Source: Rhodoblastus sp963828185
Lineage (GTDB): Bacteria > Pseudomonadota > Alphaproteobacteria > Rhizobiales > Beijerinckiaceae
Direction of reading: 5' to 3'
DNA: 64,000 nt
Assembly: GCA_963828185.1 (NCBI GenBank)
Contig: CAWHDV010000002.1
Location: 434,001-498,000 of the forward strand
Position numbers and translations under genes: made by a program. The notes below the pieces were generated by a model, which saw nothing but the letters and a program-made list of their open reading frames with translations, made no database searches and had not been told where the DNA came from. This document shows positions 18,442-27,729 of the stretch, in pieces; the stretch's first letter is position 1; every line of letters starts with the position of its first letter.

Positions 18442-21400
18442 ATGGGCATCGTCCGATTCGCGTTACGCTTCCCGCATACGTTCTACGTCCTGGCGGCGCT
18501 GATCGTCTTCCTCGGCGGCCTGGCGATCAAGACCATGCCGGCGGACATCTTTCCAGAAATCGATATCCCCGTCGTAACGGTGATTTGGCAATATACCGGT
18601 CTGAGCACGCCGGAAATGGAACAACGCGTCACCACATACAGTCAATATGCCATCAGTTCAAATGTAAATGGCATCAGGACCATGGAGGCGCAGACGCTCG
18701 ATGGTCTCTCGGTGCAGAAAATCTTTTTCCAGCCGGGAGTTAATCTCGATCTCGCCATTTCGCAGATCATCGGCGCCACCAATTTCATCCGCGTGCTGAT
18801 GCCGGCCGGCATCCAGGCTCCGGTCGTGGTCCAATACAACGCCTCCAGCGTGCCGGTGTTGCAACTGAGCCTCAGCTCCGATTCGATGAGCGAGCAGCAG
18901 CTCTACGATTACGGCATCTATCGCGTCCGCCAGGGGCTCGCGCCAGTGCCCGGCGTCACCTTGCCGACGCCGGCCGGCGGCAAATACCGCCAGATCATGG
19001 TCGATATCGACTCGAGCAAGCTTTCCGCGCGGGGACTGACGCCGCTTGACGTGGTCAATGCGGTCAACGCCCAGAACCTCACCTTGCCCTCGGGCGACGC
19101 CAAGGTCGGCGACGCGCAATATGTGGTGCGCACCAACGCCACGCCGGCGAGCATCCAGGACCTCAACGACATTCCGATCAAGAGCGTCAACGGCGCCATG
19201 GTTTTCGTACGCGACGTGGGCCAGGTTCATGACGGCTGGGCGGTGCAGCAGAACATCGTGCGCGAGGACGGCCGCCGCTCGGTGCTGCTCAGCATCATCA
19301 AGAACGGCAACGCCTCGACGCTCGCCGTGGTCAACGGCGTGCGCGAGGCGCTGAAAACCTTGCGCGCAGCCGCGCCCAAGGGTCTCAAGATCAACGAATT
19401 GCTCGACCAGTCGGTTTTCGTGCGCGAGGCCGTGCAGGGCGTGGCGCGCGAGGGCCTGATCGCTGCGGGGCTCACCGCCTTGATGATCCTGCTGTTTCTC
19501 GGCTCGTGGCGCTCGACCCTGGTGGTGATGATCTCCATCCCCTTGTCGATCCTCGCCTCGCTCGTCGCCCTGCATGCGCTCGGCCATACGCTGAACACCA
19601 TGACCCTCGGCGGCCTCGCCCTGGCGATCGGCATATTGGTCGACGACTCGACCGTCACCATCGAGAACACCCATCGCCTGCTGACCGAGGAGCATCAGCC
19701 CTTGCCGATGGCGACGCTGCATGGGGCGGCCGGCATCGCCGTGCCGACCCTGGTTTCGACCCTGGCGATCTGCGCCGTGTTCACCTCGGTGGTGTTCCTC
19801 GACGGGCCGGCGAAATTCCTGTTCACGCCGCTCGGCCTCGCCGTGGTCTTCGCCATGCTGGCCTCCTACCTGCTGTCGCGGACGCTCACGCCAATCACCA
19901 TCGGCCTGCTGCTGCGGCACGAGAAGCACGAGGCCGGTCCACCCAGGACTATCTTCCAGCGCATCAGCCATTCGTTCGAGACCGGCTTCGAATCGATGCG
20001 CGAGAATTATGTGCAATTGCTGCAATCGCTGCTGGCGAACCGCTTTGTCGCGCCGGTGGCCATCGTGCTGATCCTGGCGCTGGCCACGACCATGTACCGC
20101 GCGGTCGGGCGCGACTTCTTCCCGACCATCGACGGCGGCGAAATCCAGCTGCACGTGCGCGGACCCGCAGGCATGCGCATCGAGGCGACCGAAGCGCTGT
20201 TTCAAAAGGTCGAGGACCAGATCCGCCAGGTGATACCCGCCAATGAGCGCGAGCGCATCGTCGACAATATCGGCCTGCCCGCCCGCACCTATAACCTCGC
20301 CTTCGCCGACGGCTCGACCATCGGCGTCAATGACGGCGTGATCATCGTGGCGCTGAAGGACGGCCACGCGCCGACGCAAACCTATATCGACCGGCTCCGT
20401 CTCGTGCTGCGGAAAAATTTTCCGCAGGCGATCATCTATTTCCAGGCCGCCGACATGGTGACGCAGATCCTCAATTTCGGGCTGCCGGCGCAAATCGACA
20501 TCCGCACGGTCGGCTACGACCGCGCGAACAACCTGCGCGTGGCGAGGGAGATCGAGCGCCGCCTTGCGGCCGAGCCAGGCTTCGCCGACGCGCATCTGCA
20601 ACAGGAAGTGGACGCGCCGGCCTTCACGGCGACCATCGACCGCAACCGCGCCCTGCAACTCGGCCTCAACGCCGGCGCCATCGCCAACAACCTCAACATA
20701 GCCTTGAGCTCGTCGGAGCAGGTCTCGCCCAATTTTTGGACTGATCCAAAGAGCGGCATTCCCTATTTCTTCGCCGTGCAGACGCCCGAGGCGCGCCTCG
20801 CCTCGCTCAACGACCTGCGCAACATTCCGGTGTCGACGACGCTCGCAGGCGTCCATGGCGCGCCGATCCCCGGCCTCCTGTCGAATGTCGCGACCTTGAA
20901 GCGCGACACTGTGCCGACCAACGCCAACCAGAGCAACATCCAGCCGGTCTATGAAGTCTTCGCCAGCCTGCAGGGCATGGATCTCGGCTCGGCCTCGCGC
21001 GTGCTCGACAGAATCGTCGCGGAGCTGAGCCCGCAGCTCAAGCCGGGCAATCGCATTGAAGTGACCGGGCAGATCCAGTCGATGCGCGATTCCTTCCGCA
21101 ACCTCGGCCTCGGCCTCTTGTTCGCGGCGGTGCTGGTGTATTTCCTGATGGTGGTGAACTACCAGAATTTCGGCGATCCGCTGGTGGTGATCCTGGCCCT
21201 GCCCGCGACCTTCTGCGGCATATTGACCATGCTGTTCATCACCGGCTCGACGCTTTCGGTGCCGTCGCTGATGGGGGCGATCATGGCCGTCGGCGTCGCC
21301 TCGGCCAATTCGATCCTGCTCGTGACTTTTGCGCGCGAGCGCCAGCTTGCGGGGGCCAGCGCCTCGCAGGCGGCGGTCGAGGCCGGGCACACCCGTATCC

Positions 21401-21627
21401 GCCCCGTGCTGATGACGGCGGCGGCGATGATCGTCGGCATGATCCCCATGGCCATAGGCGGCGCCGGCGAAGAGCAGAACGCGGTGCTGGCCCGCGCGGT
21501 GATCGGCGGCCTGCTGTTCGCCACCCCGACCACGCTTTTGATCGTCCCTTATCTTTTCGCCGTCCTGCGCCGCCGCAATGACGGCAAGACGGCGCATGGC
21601 GTCTTTGAAGAGGCAGAGCTGGCATGA
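18442..21627 (+). CDS. RND-family efflux permease (AcrB/MdtB-like)
   Basis: 1061 residues, typical RND length. N-terminal helix FYVLAALIVFLGGLAI, then the first large periplasmic loop (porter domain), helices 2-6 with the proton-relay aspartates in ALAIGILVDDSTVTIENTHR, a second periplasmic loop from about 560, and the C-terminal helix set ending with PTTLLIVPYLFAVL. Inner-membrane proton-antiport pump for drugs or other hydrophobic compounds; the ILVDD motif places it with the HAE/multidrug rather than the heavy-metal (CzcA) group, though the substrate is unknown. The adaptor follows it with a 4-bp overlap, the reverse of the usual adaptor-first order. Confidence 0.9.
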   Translation: MGIVRFALRFPHTFYVLAALIVFLGGLAIKTMPADIFPEIDIPVVTVIWQYTGLSTPEMEQRVTTYSQYAISSNVNGIRTMEAQTLDGLSVQKIFFQPGVNLDLAISQIIGATNFIRVLMPAGIQAPVVVQYNASSVPVLQLSLSSDSMSEQQLYDYGIYRVRQGLAPVPGVTLPTPAGGKYRQIMVDIDSSKLSARGLTPLDVVNAVNAQNLTLPSGDAKVGDAQYVVRTNATPASIQDLNDIPIKSVNGAMVFVRDVGQVHDGWAVQQNIVREDGRRSVLLSIIKNGNASTLAVVNGVREALKTLRAAAPKGLKINELLDQSVFVREAVQGVAREGLIAAGLTALMILLFLGSWRSTLVVMISIPLSILASLVALHALGHTLNTMTLGGLALAIGILVDDSTVTIENTHRLLTEEHQPLPMATLHGAAGIAVPTLVSTLAICAVFTSVVFLDGPAKFLFTPLGLAVVFAMLASYLLSRTLTPITIGLLLRHEKHEAGPPRTIFQRISHSFETGFESMRENYVQLLQSLLANRFVAPVAIVLILALATTMYRAVGRDFFPTIDGGEIQLHVRGPAGMRIEATEALFQKVEDQIRQVIPANERERIVDNIGLPARTYNLAFADGSTIGVNDGVIIVALKDGHAPTQTYIDRLRLVLRKNFPQAIIYFQAADMVTQILNFGLPAQIDIRTVGYDRANNLRVAREIERRLAAEPGFADAHLQQEVDAPAFTATIDRNRALQLGLNAGAIANNLNIALSSSEQVSPNFWTDPKSGIPYFFAVQTPEARLASLNDLRNIPVSTTLAGVHGAPIPGLLSNVATLKRDTVPTNANQSNIQPVYEVFASLQGMDLGSASRVLDRIVAELSPQLKPGNRIEVTGQIQSMRDSFRNLGLGLLFAAVLVYFLMVVNYQNFGDPLVVILALPATFCGILTMLFITGSTLSVPSLMGAIMAVGVASANSILLVTFARERQLAGASASQAAVEAGHTRIRPVLMTAAAMIVGMIPMAIGGAGEEQNAVLARAVIGGLLFATPTTLLIVPYLFAVLRRRNDGKTAHGVFEEAELA

Positions 21628-22895
21628 ACGAGAATGCGCCGATCGGGCCGAAGCGCCATTCCGATCTCGAAAGCGCCTGGCGTCAGCCGGCGCCGCCGGA
21701 AAAGGATTGCCCGGTCGCGCGCCAGCGCCGGCGCCAGCGCAGAAAACTGGGGCTAGCCGTGGCGCTGCTGCTCGCCGGCGGCCTGTCGCTGGGCGCTTGG
21801 CGCTCCTATGCCGCGCGGGAGGCTTCCGTGCAGGCCAAGAACGACTATCGCGACATGGTGCCGATCGTGCATGTCGGCGCGGTCACGCCGTCGCCGGCGA
21901 CCATCGACTTGACCTTGCCGGGGGCGACCCTGGCCTATGACACAGCCGACATCTACGCGCGCGCCAATGGCTATGTCGAAAAACGCAATGTCGATATCGG
22001 CGATCACGTCAGGACGGGCGATGTGCTGGCGGTGCTGAGCGCGCCTGAACTCGACCACCAGATCGCCCAGGCCGTTGCGGCGAAAGCCCAGGCCGAGGCG
22101 ACGATCAGGCAGAGCGCCGCCAACCAGAAGCTGGCGCAAGTGACCAACGCCCGCAGTTCAGTGCTGGTGCGGCAAGGCTGGGTGACGCCGCAGCAGGGCG
22201 ACACCGACCGGCTCAACTATGCGGCGCAGGAAGCGGCGACCGGCGCGGCCAAGGCCAGCGAAACCGCGCAGGACAACGCCATCAAGGTCTTGCGCCAGCA
22301 AAGGGCCTATCTGACCGTCGTCGCGCCGTTTGACGGCGTCGTCACCCAGCGCGCCGTCGATGTCGGCGCGTTGGTGCAGTCGCAATCGACGCTGATGTTC
22401 AACCTGCAGCAGACAGCGACGATCCGCGTGCAGGTGCATGTGCCGCAGGACCAGGCCTTCGACCTCGGGCCGGGCGACAAGGTGGATGTGCGCGTTCCCG
22501 AAATTCCCGGCCGCGTCTTCCCGGGCAAGATCACGCGTATCGCCGGGGCCATCGAGCAGGGCACCCGCACCTTGCTGGCCGAGGCCGACGTGCCCAATCC
22601 GGACGGCGCGTTGAAAGCCGGCGCCTATTGCCTGGTCGATCTGCATATCCCGAGGAAAAATCCGGCCCTGCTGGTCCCCGCCGAGGCGCTGATCTTCAAT
22701 CGCGACGGCGACCAGGTCGCGGTGGTCGAGAACGGCCGGGCGCAATTGCGAAAAATCACCGTGGCGCGCGATTTCGGCGCGTCGATCGAAACCGCGTCAG
22801 GCGTCCGCCCAGGGGACAAGGTCGTGCTCAATCCGATGGTCGATCTCGCCGACGGGCAGAAGGTGGAGATCGCCAGGACGGGTGCAAAGAAGTGA
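21624..22895 (+). CDS. RND efflux periplasmic adaptor (membrane fusion protein)
   Basis: 423 residues: a cytoplasmic N-terminus of about 40 residues, a membrane anchor (GLAVALLLAGGLSLGAW), a biotinyl-lipoyl-like half (YVEKRNVDIGDHVRTGDVLAVL), a coiled-coil hairpin, the second lipoyl half (LTVVAPFDGVVTQRAVDVGALV) and the beta-barrel/MP domains. It links the upstream permease to an outer-membrane TolC-type channel, which is not encoded nearby. Its ATG overlaps the permease stop codon. Confidence 0.9.
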   Translation: MNENAPIGPKRHSDLESAWRQPAPPEKDCPVARQRRRQRRKLGLAVALLLAGGLSLGAWRSYAAREASVQAKNDYRDMVPIVHVGAVTPSPATIDLTLPGATLAYDTADIYARANGYVEKRNVDIGDHVRTGDVLAVLSAPELDHQIAQAVAAKAQAEATIRQSAANQKLAQVTNARSSVLVRQGWVTPQQGDTDRLNYAAQEAATGAAKASETAQDNAIKVLRQQRAYLTVVAPFDGVVTQRAVDVGALVQSQSTLMFNLQQTATIRVQVHVPQDQAFDLGPGDKVDVRVPEIPGRVFPGKITRIAGAIEQGTRTLLAEADVPNPDGALKAGAYCLVDLHIPRKNPALLVPAEALIFNRDGDQVAVVENGRAQLRKITVARDFGASIETASGVRPGDKVVLNPMVDLADGQKVEIARTGAKK

Positions 22896-22919
22896 CGGCG
22901 GCGGAAAAGAAGTAACCGC

Positions 22920-23513
22920 CTACACCCGCACCGCCGCGAGATAGGTCATTTCGCCGCCCATGAAGGCGGGGCGCATTTCCGCGTCGCTCAACAGACGCTC
23001 GTCCGGGCTGTCCGGCCAGGGGTCCATGACGATGACCTTCTGGATTTTCGGGCCGCCGGGCGTTTCAATGTAACAGGCGCCGGCGACCGCCATGCAGTGC
23101 CGCGTGTTGGCGTAGAGCAGCATCCTGTCCTGGCTCAGTTCGTCGATGATGACGCGGCTTGTCAGGTTGTCGACGCCGCAGGACTGGTCATAGCAGGCCT
23201 CGATCCGCGGCGTGAACAGACGGCTGTCGTCGTCGGTCCAGGGAACGTCGAATATTTCGGTGATCATCATCGGCCGGGCGCCGACGCAGACGAGGCCGTC
23301 ATAGATCGTTTCGACAATCCTGGTCTGGTCGATCCGGTGGCCGAGATGGTCGAAGATCATCGAGGCCGCCGCCGCCCAGCACCATTGCGCGCATTGCTGC
23401 TTGACGATTTTCGGGCGCTCGACCGACACCAGCAGCCCCGCCTCCTGCGCTTTCACGCGAAGAGACGCTGCGGCAAGTCCGACCGCGCCCAGAACGAAAC
23501 CACGCCTGTCCAT
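22920..23513 (-). CDS. Papain-like cysteine peptidase (AvrRpt2/C70-like) with twin-arginine-type leader
   Basis: 197 residues. The N-terminus MDRRGFVLGAVGLAAASLRV looks like a short Tat signal (RRGF then a hydrophobic core). The catalytic Cys lies in QQCAQWCWAAAASM, with the preceding Gln of the oxyanion hole; the likely His is in NTRHCMAVAGACY and the likely Asp/Asn position in VIVMDPWP, the order Cys-His-Asp of papain-fold peptidases. The Q-x5-CWAA block is characteristic of the AvrRpt2-like group (C70/C39-type). If exported folded, it would act in the periplasm or outside; the substrate is unknown. It converges with the RND adaptor gene, 25 bp from its stop codon. Confidence 0.7.
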   Translation of the reverse strand: MDRRGFVLGAVGLAAASLRVKAQEAGLLVSVERPKIVKQQCAQWCWAAAASMIFDHLGHRIDQTRIVETIYDGLVCVGARPMMITEIFDVPWTDDDSRLFTPRIEACYDQSCGVDNLTSRVIIDELSQDRMLLYANTRHCMAVAGACYIETPGGPKIQKVIVMDPWPDSPDERLLSDAEMRPAFMGGEMTYLAAVRV

Positions 23514-23600
23514 CGCCCCGCCTTTCGCGTCGGCTGGCGCCCAATCCGGAAAAACGCAATGTCTTCCCGTGGGTTCCGGCGACGGAGCGGCGCGCGAAAT

Positions 23601-24125
23601 TCAATAACGATCGAAATTCTCCTGCCAGTAGGCGTCCGGCGACGAGCTCTCGCGGTCGCCGGAGACAAAGCCCGACGCGCGGCGGCGATGCGCGCGGCCG
23701 CCCGGCGCCTGCCCCCGGATGGTGATGGAGGCGCCCTCCGCGCGCACCATGGCGAACAGCTTTGCCGCCGCGGACGGCGCGATGCGGACGCAGCCGTGCG
23801 AAACCGGCCGGCCCAGCCCGCGCGTTTCGAAAGTGCCGTGGATGGCGTAGCCCCCGTCGAAGAAAATGGAATGCGGCATCGGGGAATCGTCATATTGCCG
23901 CGACCGGTGCATCGCCTGCAGGCTGGTCGGATGAAACACGCCGCGCGGCGTGCGATAACCCGGCCGTCCCGAGGAAATCGCCCAGCTATGGCTCTCGCCG
24001 CTGTCCGACGTGACATGCATCCGCTGCGACGAAAGATCGACGTTGATCGACACCTTGGCCCGCGCCGCCGTCGAAACGGCGAACAGCGCGGCCAGAACAC
24101 AAATATATCTGAAGATCATGAACAT
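23601..24125 (-). CDS. L,D-transpeptidase (YkuD domain), short exported form
   Basis: 174 residues from ATG 24125, which follows GGGAGGGGCCGC; the longer open frame to 24272 lacks a ribosome-binding site. Signal peptide MFMIFRYICVLAALFAVS, cleaved near ARA. The YkuD core includes TPRGVFHPTS, YAIHGTFETRGLGRPVSHGC (catalytic His and Cys region) and VRIAP. A basic, likely disordered tail follows (GGRAHRRRASG). It is the second L,D-transpeptidase in the window, much shorter and without the linker of the 16451-17293 enzyme. It should act on periplasmic peptidoglycan. Confidence 0.87.
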   Translation of the reverse strand: MFMIFRYICVLAALFAVSTAARAKVSINVDLSSQRMHVTSDSGESHSWAISSGRPGYRTPRGVFHPTSLQAMHRSRQYDDSPMPHSIFFDGGYAIHGTFETRGLGRPVSHGCVRIAPSAAAKLFAMVRAEGASITIRGQAPGGRAHRRRASGFVSGDRESSSPDAYWQENFDRY

Positions 24126-24336
24126 GCGGCCCCTCCCGGAACGGGTCCCGCGCGCGGAAAACGTCCCTCGCGATCGATTTCGAATTCGGGCGCCGCATGA
24201 TCTTCTGTCTCGTATCCCGCCCCGCAATTGGGCTCGCGGGCGCCCCGTCCTCCCGCTCAGCACCAGCATCAACCCGCCAGGCGCGATTTCGTTGCGCGAT
24301 CCGGGCGGCGTGAGCGGGGCGCAGCCAAATCGGGCG

Positions 24337-25563
24337 TCAGCCGGCGATGGCGGTCTCCGCCGCGACCGGCGCCACGGCCTGGCGGCGCGCGACGGCGCTG
24401 CGCGCGGCGAGGTCGTTGAAGTGGCGCCGCGCCGGCGTCTCGATGAGGCGGAAGGTCAGGCTCGAGACCGCCAGCACCAGAGCGATATAGACCGCGAACA
24501 GCGCGCCGGCGGCGAGCCAACTCCTGGCGAACAGGGCCGCCAGATAGAGGCCGCTGTCGGCGCCCGACGCCGGGTCGAGCCCGAACCACCCGTGCTTGCC
24601 GGCGAAGGAGGCCATGCGGCCAAGAATGTCGACCAGCAGGAAGGCGTGGACCATGTAGATCGAATAGGACCATTCGCCGATCGCCAAAAATGGCCGCGTC
24701 AGCAGGAGGCGCGAAAGCGGCCCCTGCTCGCGGGCGTAAACCAGCGTCGCGCCGGCGAAGGCGAGCGGCGCCAGGCCGAACAGCCAGATATGGGAGCCAT
24801 AATTGATGAAGACGACGATCGCCACGGTCAGGCCGACCTCCAGCGCGATCACGGCTTTGCGCGAAAGTTTTCGCAGCGGATCGAAACCGCCGGCGCGCAG
24901 GCGTTGCGCCATCACGCCGCAGAAGAAGCCATAGATGCAGCGCACGAAACCGTCGTCGTAGGTCATGACCTTGTTGTGCGACGCCGCCCAGACGGTCAGT
25001 ACGCCGCCCAGCAGAGCGAGGGCCGCGGCGATCCAGGTTTTTTCCCGGAGGATGGCGCCAATCGACGCGGAGCCGCGCAGAGGCAGCACCATCACCACCG
25101 CGAACAGCATGTTGACGTAGAATTCGACGCTGATGCTCCAGCTCGGGAAATTCCAGGTGATGCGGTCATGCAGGCCCATCGACTGCAACAGCAGCAGGTT
25201 GGAGGCCAGCGCGCCGGGCGAGGTTTCCTTGGTGAAAGGGGTCGCGAGCATGGCCGCGCCGTGCCGCCAGGCCAGCCAGCGAGCGATCTCGACGGCGAGG
25301 AACAGCGCCAGGATGAAGAAATGCAGCGGATAGAGCCGGCCGATGCGGCGCAGCATGAACAAATCGCCATCGCCCTCGGCCGCGAGATCCTCGAAAAAGG
25401 CGTGGGCGAGGACGAAGCCGGACAGCACGAAGAAGAAATCGACCAGCGCGAAGGAATGATCGATGAAGGCCGGCGCGGCCACCTGCATGTGGTTATAGAG
25501 GTGCAACAGGGCGACGGTGAGGGCGCAAAGGCCGCGTAAACCGTCGAGCGCGCGAAATCGCAT
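24337..25563 (-). CDS. Acyltransferase 3 family membrane protein
   Basis: 408 residues with about ten predicted membrane helices. It begins RALDGLRGLCALTVALLHLY, with the family's conserved R-x3-LR-G-x-A/C motif and the catalytic His in helix 1, followed by DFFFVLSGFVLAHAF and RRIGRLYPLHFF. The family O-acetylates or O-acylates extracellular polysaccharides, peptidoglycan or lipids at the inner membrane. It is third in a minus-strand group GT2-GNAT-acyltransferase, suggesting decoration of a surface glycan (inference from context). Confidence 0.88.
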   Translation of the reverse strand: MRFRALDGLRGLCALTVALLHLYNHMQVAAPAFIDHSFALVDFFFVLSGFVLAHAFFEDLAAEGDGDLFMLRRIGRLYPLHFFILALFLAVEIARWLAWRHGAAMLATPFTKETSPGALASNLLLLQSMGLHDRITWNFPSWSISVEFYVNMLFAVVMVLPLRGSASIGAILREKTWIAAALALLGGVLTVWAASHNKVMTYDDGFVRCIYGFFCGVMAQRLRAGGFDPLRKLSRKAVIALEVGLTVAIVVFINYGSHIWLFGLAPLAFAGATLVYAREQGPLSRLLLTRPFLAIGEWSYSIYMVHAFLLVDILGRMASFAGKHGWFGLDPASGADSGLYLAALFARSWLAAGALFAVYIALVLAVSSLTFRLIETPARRHFNDLAARSAVARRQAVAPVAAETAIAG

Positions 25564-25596
25564 GGCGTGACTCCCCTTTTCGCCAGAAAAAAGCGT

Positions 25597-26769
25597 TCAG
25601 GCCTCGGCCAATTCCTCTGCGCCCTCGTCCGGCGCCTCTTCAGCAGTCGGCTTCGCCTTGCCATAGCGCAGCCGCCGCATCAGCGGCATGGCCAGCCGGC
25701 CCCGCACTGAGTCGGCGAGCGAATAAAAGCCTTCGGCGCTGATCATCTGCGGCCGGAATCGCGTTTTCGAACGATCGACGCCCGACGACAGGTTGACCAC
25801 CGCGACGCCGTTTTCATGCGCCCATTGCAGCGTCTCGGCGATCAAGGTGGTCATGATGCTGTAAGGCCCGTAGGCGGGATCGTAGCCGGAGAAATAGAGA
25901 TAAAGTTCGTCGCCGAGCGCAAAGCCGAGGCGTGTCGCGACGACCTCGCCGCCGACCAGGATCTCGAACAGGCGCAAGTCGCCCTCGCGCGACATCTGCC
26001 CGCAATAATCGTCGAGGAAGGCGCGAGAAACCACCGCGTCGAACACATCGGGATGCTGCGCGACATCCTTCAGCGCGGCGCGTTTGGCGTGCAATTGGTA
26101 AAAACGCCGCAGACCGGCGGCGGTCTCGACCGGCGTCGTCGCCACGCGGAATTCGTAAGCGACGCCCGCCGCCTTGAGGTCGTTCTGGCTCTTGCGCAAA
26201 TGCTTGCGCGTCTTCTTCGGCAATGCGGCGTGAAAGACCTCGTAGCTTTCCCGCATCGGCAGGTAGGAATCGATATCGTCGAGCTGCGGCATCCGCATGC
26301 GCGACTTGTCGCCGTCGCCGCAGCATCCGGGCGCCATGCCGCGCCATTGCACGAAATCATAATCCTTCCCGGCCCGCGCATGCGCGACCAGGATCCGGCT
26401 CACCTCGGCGAGGCGCTCGCGCCGGCACACCGGACCGCGCAATTGCGTGACATAGGGGTCGGCGCCGAAAAACTGCAATTCGCGGAACAGGCTCGGACCA
26501 AAGCCCGGCCGATGGGTGATCATCATCGGCGCGACCGCCAGAAGTTCGCCAGAGTCTTCGCGGAGCACGAGAACCCGCATCTCGTGGCGGTTGACAAGGC
26601 TGCGGCGCGCGCCGAAATGGCGCCACCAGGCCAGTTGCCACAGGGGCGATTTCGATGGGGTGCGCAGCGAGACATCGGCCAGGAGCGCACGCCATTCCGG
26701 CGCCAGCGCCTCCAGTTCCGCCAAGGTCGTCAGCGTCTCAATCCTTGTGGCCGCATCAGTTCTTGGCAT
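25597..26769 (-). CDS. GNAT-family (BioF2-like/CelD-like) acetyltransferase
   Basis: 390 residues. N-terminal GNAT-like half (WQLAWWRHFG, AVAPMMITHR) and C-terminal half with PKKTRKHLRKSQNDLKAAG, the FYQLHAKRA helix and LYLYFSGYDPAYGPYSIMTT, the pattern of Acetyltransferase_6 (CelD/FemAB-like) proteins. These occur with polysaccharide biosynthesis genes and probably acetylate or aminoacylate a glycan precursor; the reaction is not established. The start overlaps the 3' end of the glycosyltransferase gene by 14 bp, so the two are translationally coupled. The C-terminal tail is acidic. Confidence 0.82.
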   Translation of the reverse strand: MPRTDAATRIETLTTLAELEALAPEWRALLADVSLRTPSKSPLWQLAWWRHFGARRSLVNRHEMRVLVLREDSGELLAVAPMMITHRPGFGPSLFRELQFFGADPYVTQLRGPVCRRERLAEVSRILVAHARAGKDYDFVQWRGMAPGCCGDGDKSRMRMPQLDDIDSYLPMRESYEVFHAALPKKTRKHLRKSQNDLKAAGVAYEFRVATTPVETAAGLRRFYQLHAKRAALKDVAQHPDVFDAVVSRAFLDDYCGQMSREGDLRLFEILVGGEVVATRLGFALGDELYLYFSGYDPAYGPYSIMTTLIAETLQWAHENGVAVVNLSSGVDRSKTRFRPQMISAEGFYSLADSVRGRLAMPLMRRLRYGKAKPTAEEAPDEGAEELAEA

Positions 26770-27574
26770 CGAGCTTCCCCAGGATTTTCGCGAAGGCCTT
26801 CATCGCGTAAAAATCGACCGCCCCATGCTCGCGGCGATAGCGCGAATGGATGTCCTGATAAGAGGACTCGATCAGCGGCTGGCGATCGGGCAGGCGCATG
26901 AGCGACGGGCCGATGCGGTAATGGATCGACGTGCGGTCGAGCAGCACGGCGCCAAAGCGGCGGATCGCCCGCGCGAAGAAATCGACGTCCTCGGCGATGG
27001 CTGGCCCGGCGTCGAAACCGTCGATGCCAGCGACGCAGCGCTTGCGGATCATCGCCGCGCTACAGACCAGCAGCGTTTCCTGGAAGAACATGGCGGCGGA
27101 AAAGCCGAGTTTCGGTCCCATGCGGCGATATTTTTTGGCGCGATTATAGGCCTTGTCAAAATACAGGCGCTCCGAGGAAAGGTCGGCATCGCCGAAGGGC
27201 TCCACCTTGCCGAACACCACGCCGATATCCGGCCGCTGCCTGAAGACCTCGAGTGCGGCGGCGTAATAGCCTTCCGGCACGAGATCGTCGTCATCGAGGA
27301 AATGGATGATGCCGGCTTGCGCGTCAACCCAGCCGAGATTGCGCACCAGAGCCGGACGGCCGCCCGAGGGTTTCGGCGAACGGCTGTAGACGGCGCCGCG
27401 ATCGGCATAGCGACGCACGGTTTCTTCGGCGCTGCCATCGGGACAATCGTCGATGACGCGAATTTCGCAGGCGACGCCCGTCTGTTTCAGGACGCTTTCG
27501 ATCGCCTCGGCCAGCGGTCCCTGGCGGCGGAAGGTCGGCATGATGACGGAAATATCGGGAATTAAGGAAGACAT
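26756..27574 (-). CDS. Family 2 glycosyltransferase
   Basis: 272 residues. GT-A fold: ISVIMPTFRRQGPLAEAIES at the N-terminus, IRVIDDCPDGS, and the metal-binding DxD-type motif in IIHFLDDDDLVPEGYY. The likely catalytic acid is in AEDVDFFARAIRRFG. It transfers a sugar from a nucleotide donor; donor and acceptor are unknown. First gene of the glycan-modification operon. The sequence upstream (27575-27730) is unusually AT-rich for this genome and should contain the promoter. Confidence 0.88.
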   Translation of the reverse strand: MSSLIPDISVIMPTFRRQGPLAEAIESVLKQTGVACEIRVIDDCPDGSAEETVRRYADRGAVYSRSPKPSGGRPALVRNLGWVDAQAGIIHFLDDDDLVPEGYYAAALEVFRQRPDIGVVFGKVEPFGDADLSSERLYFDKAYNRAKKYRRMGPKLGFSAAMFFQETLLVCSAAMIRKRCVAGIDGFDAGPAIAEDVDFFARAIRRFGAVLLDRTSIHYRIGPSLMRLPDRQPLIESSYQDIHSRYRREHGAVDFYAMKAFAKILGKLDAKN

Positions 27575-27729
27575 TGGCCACTGCTCGGTCGGCCGACGGG
27601 TCGGCTCGGGTTATGACCAAGGTTAGGCCACAAATAGATAAATTTGGATTGCTGATTGCGGGAGTAAATACTTAAAACCCGACCAAAACTCGCGAACTTA
27701 CTGAAATTCCCGGTAACGATAACAAAATT

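Noticed and set aside
18658..21597. A 979-codon open frame antisense to the RND permease
   Set aside because: Composition is Arg/Gly/His/Asp-rich without domains. It is the expected shadow of a GC-rich gene whose third-position bias removes stop codons on the other strand.
23601..24272. The longer N-terminal extension of the second L,D-transpeptidase
   Set aside because: ATG 24125 has a strong ribosome-binding site and starts directly at a signal peptide; the extension is Arg-rich non-coding-like sequence.
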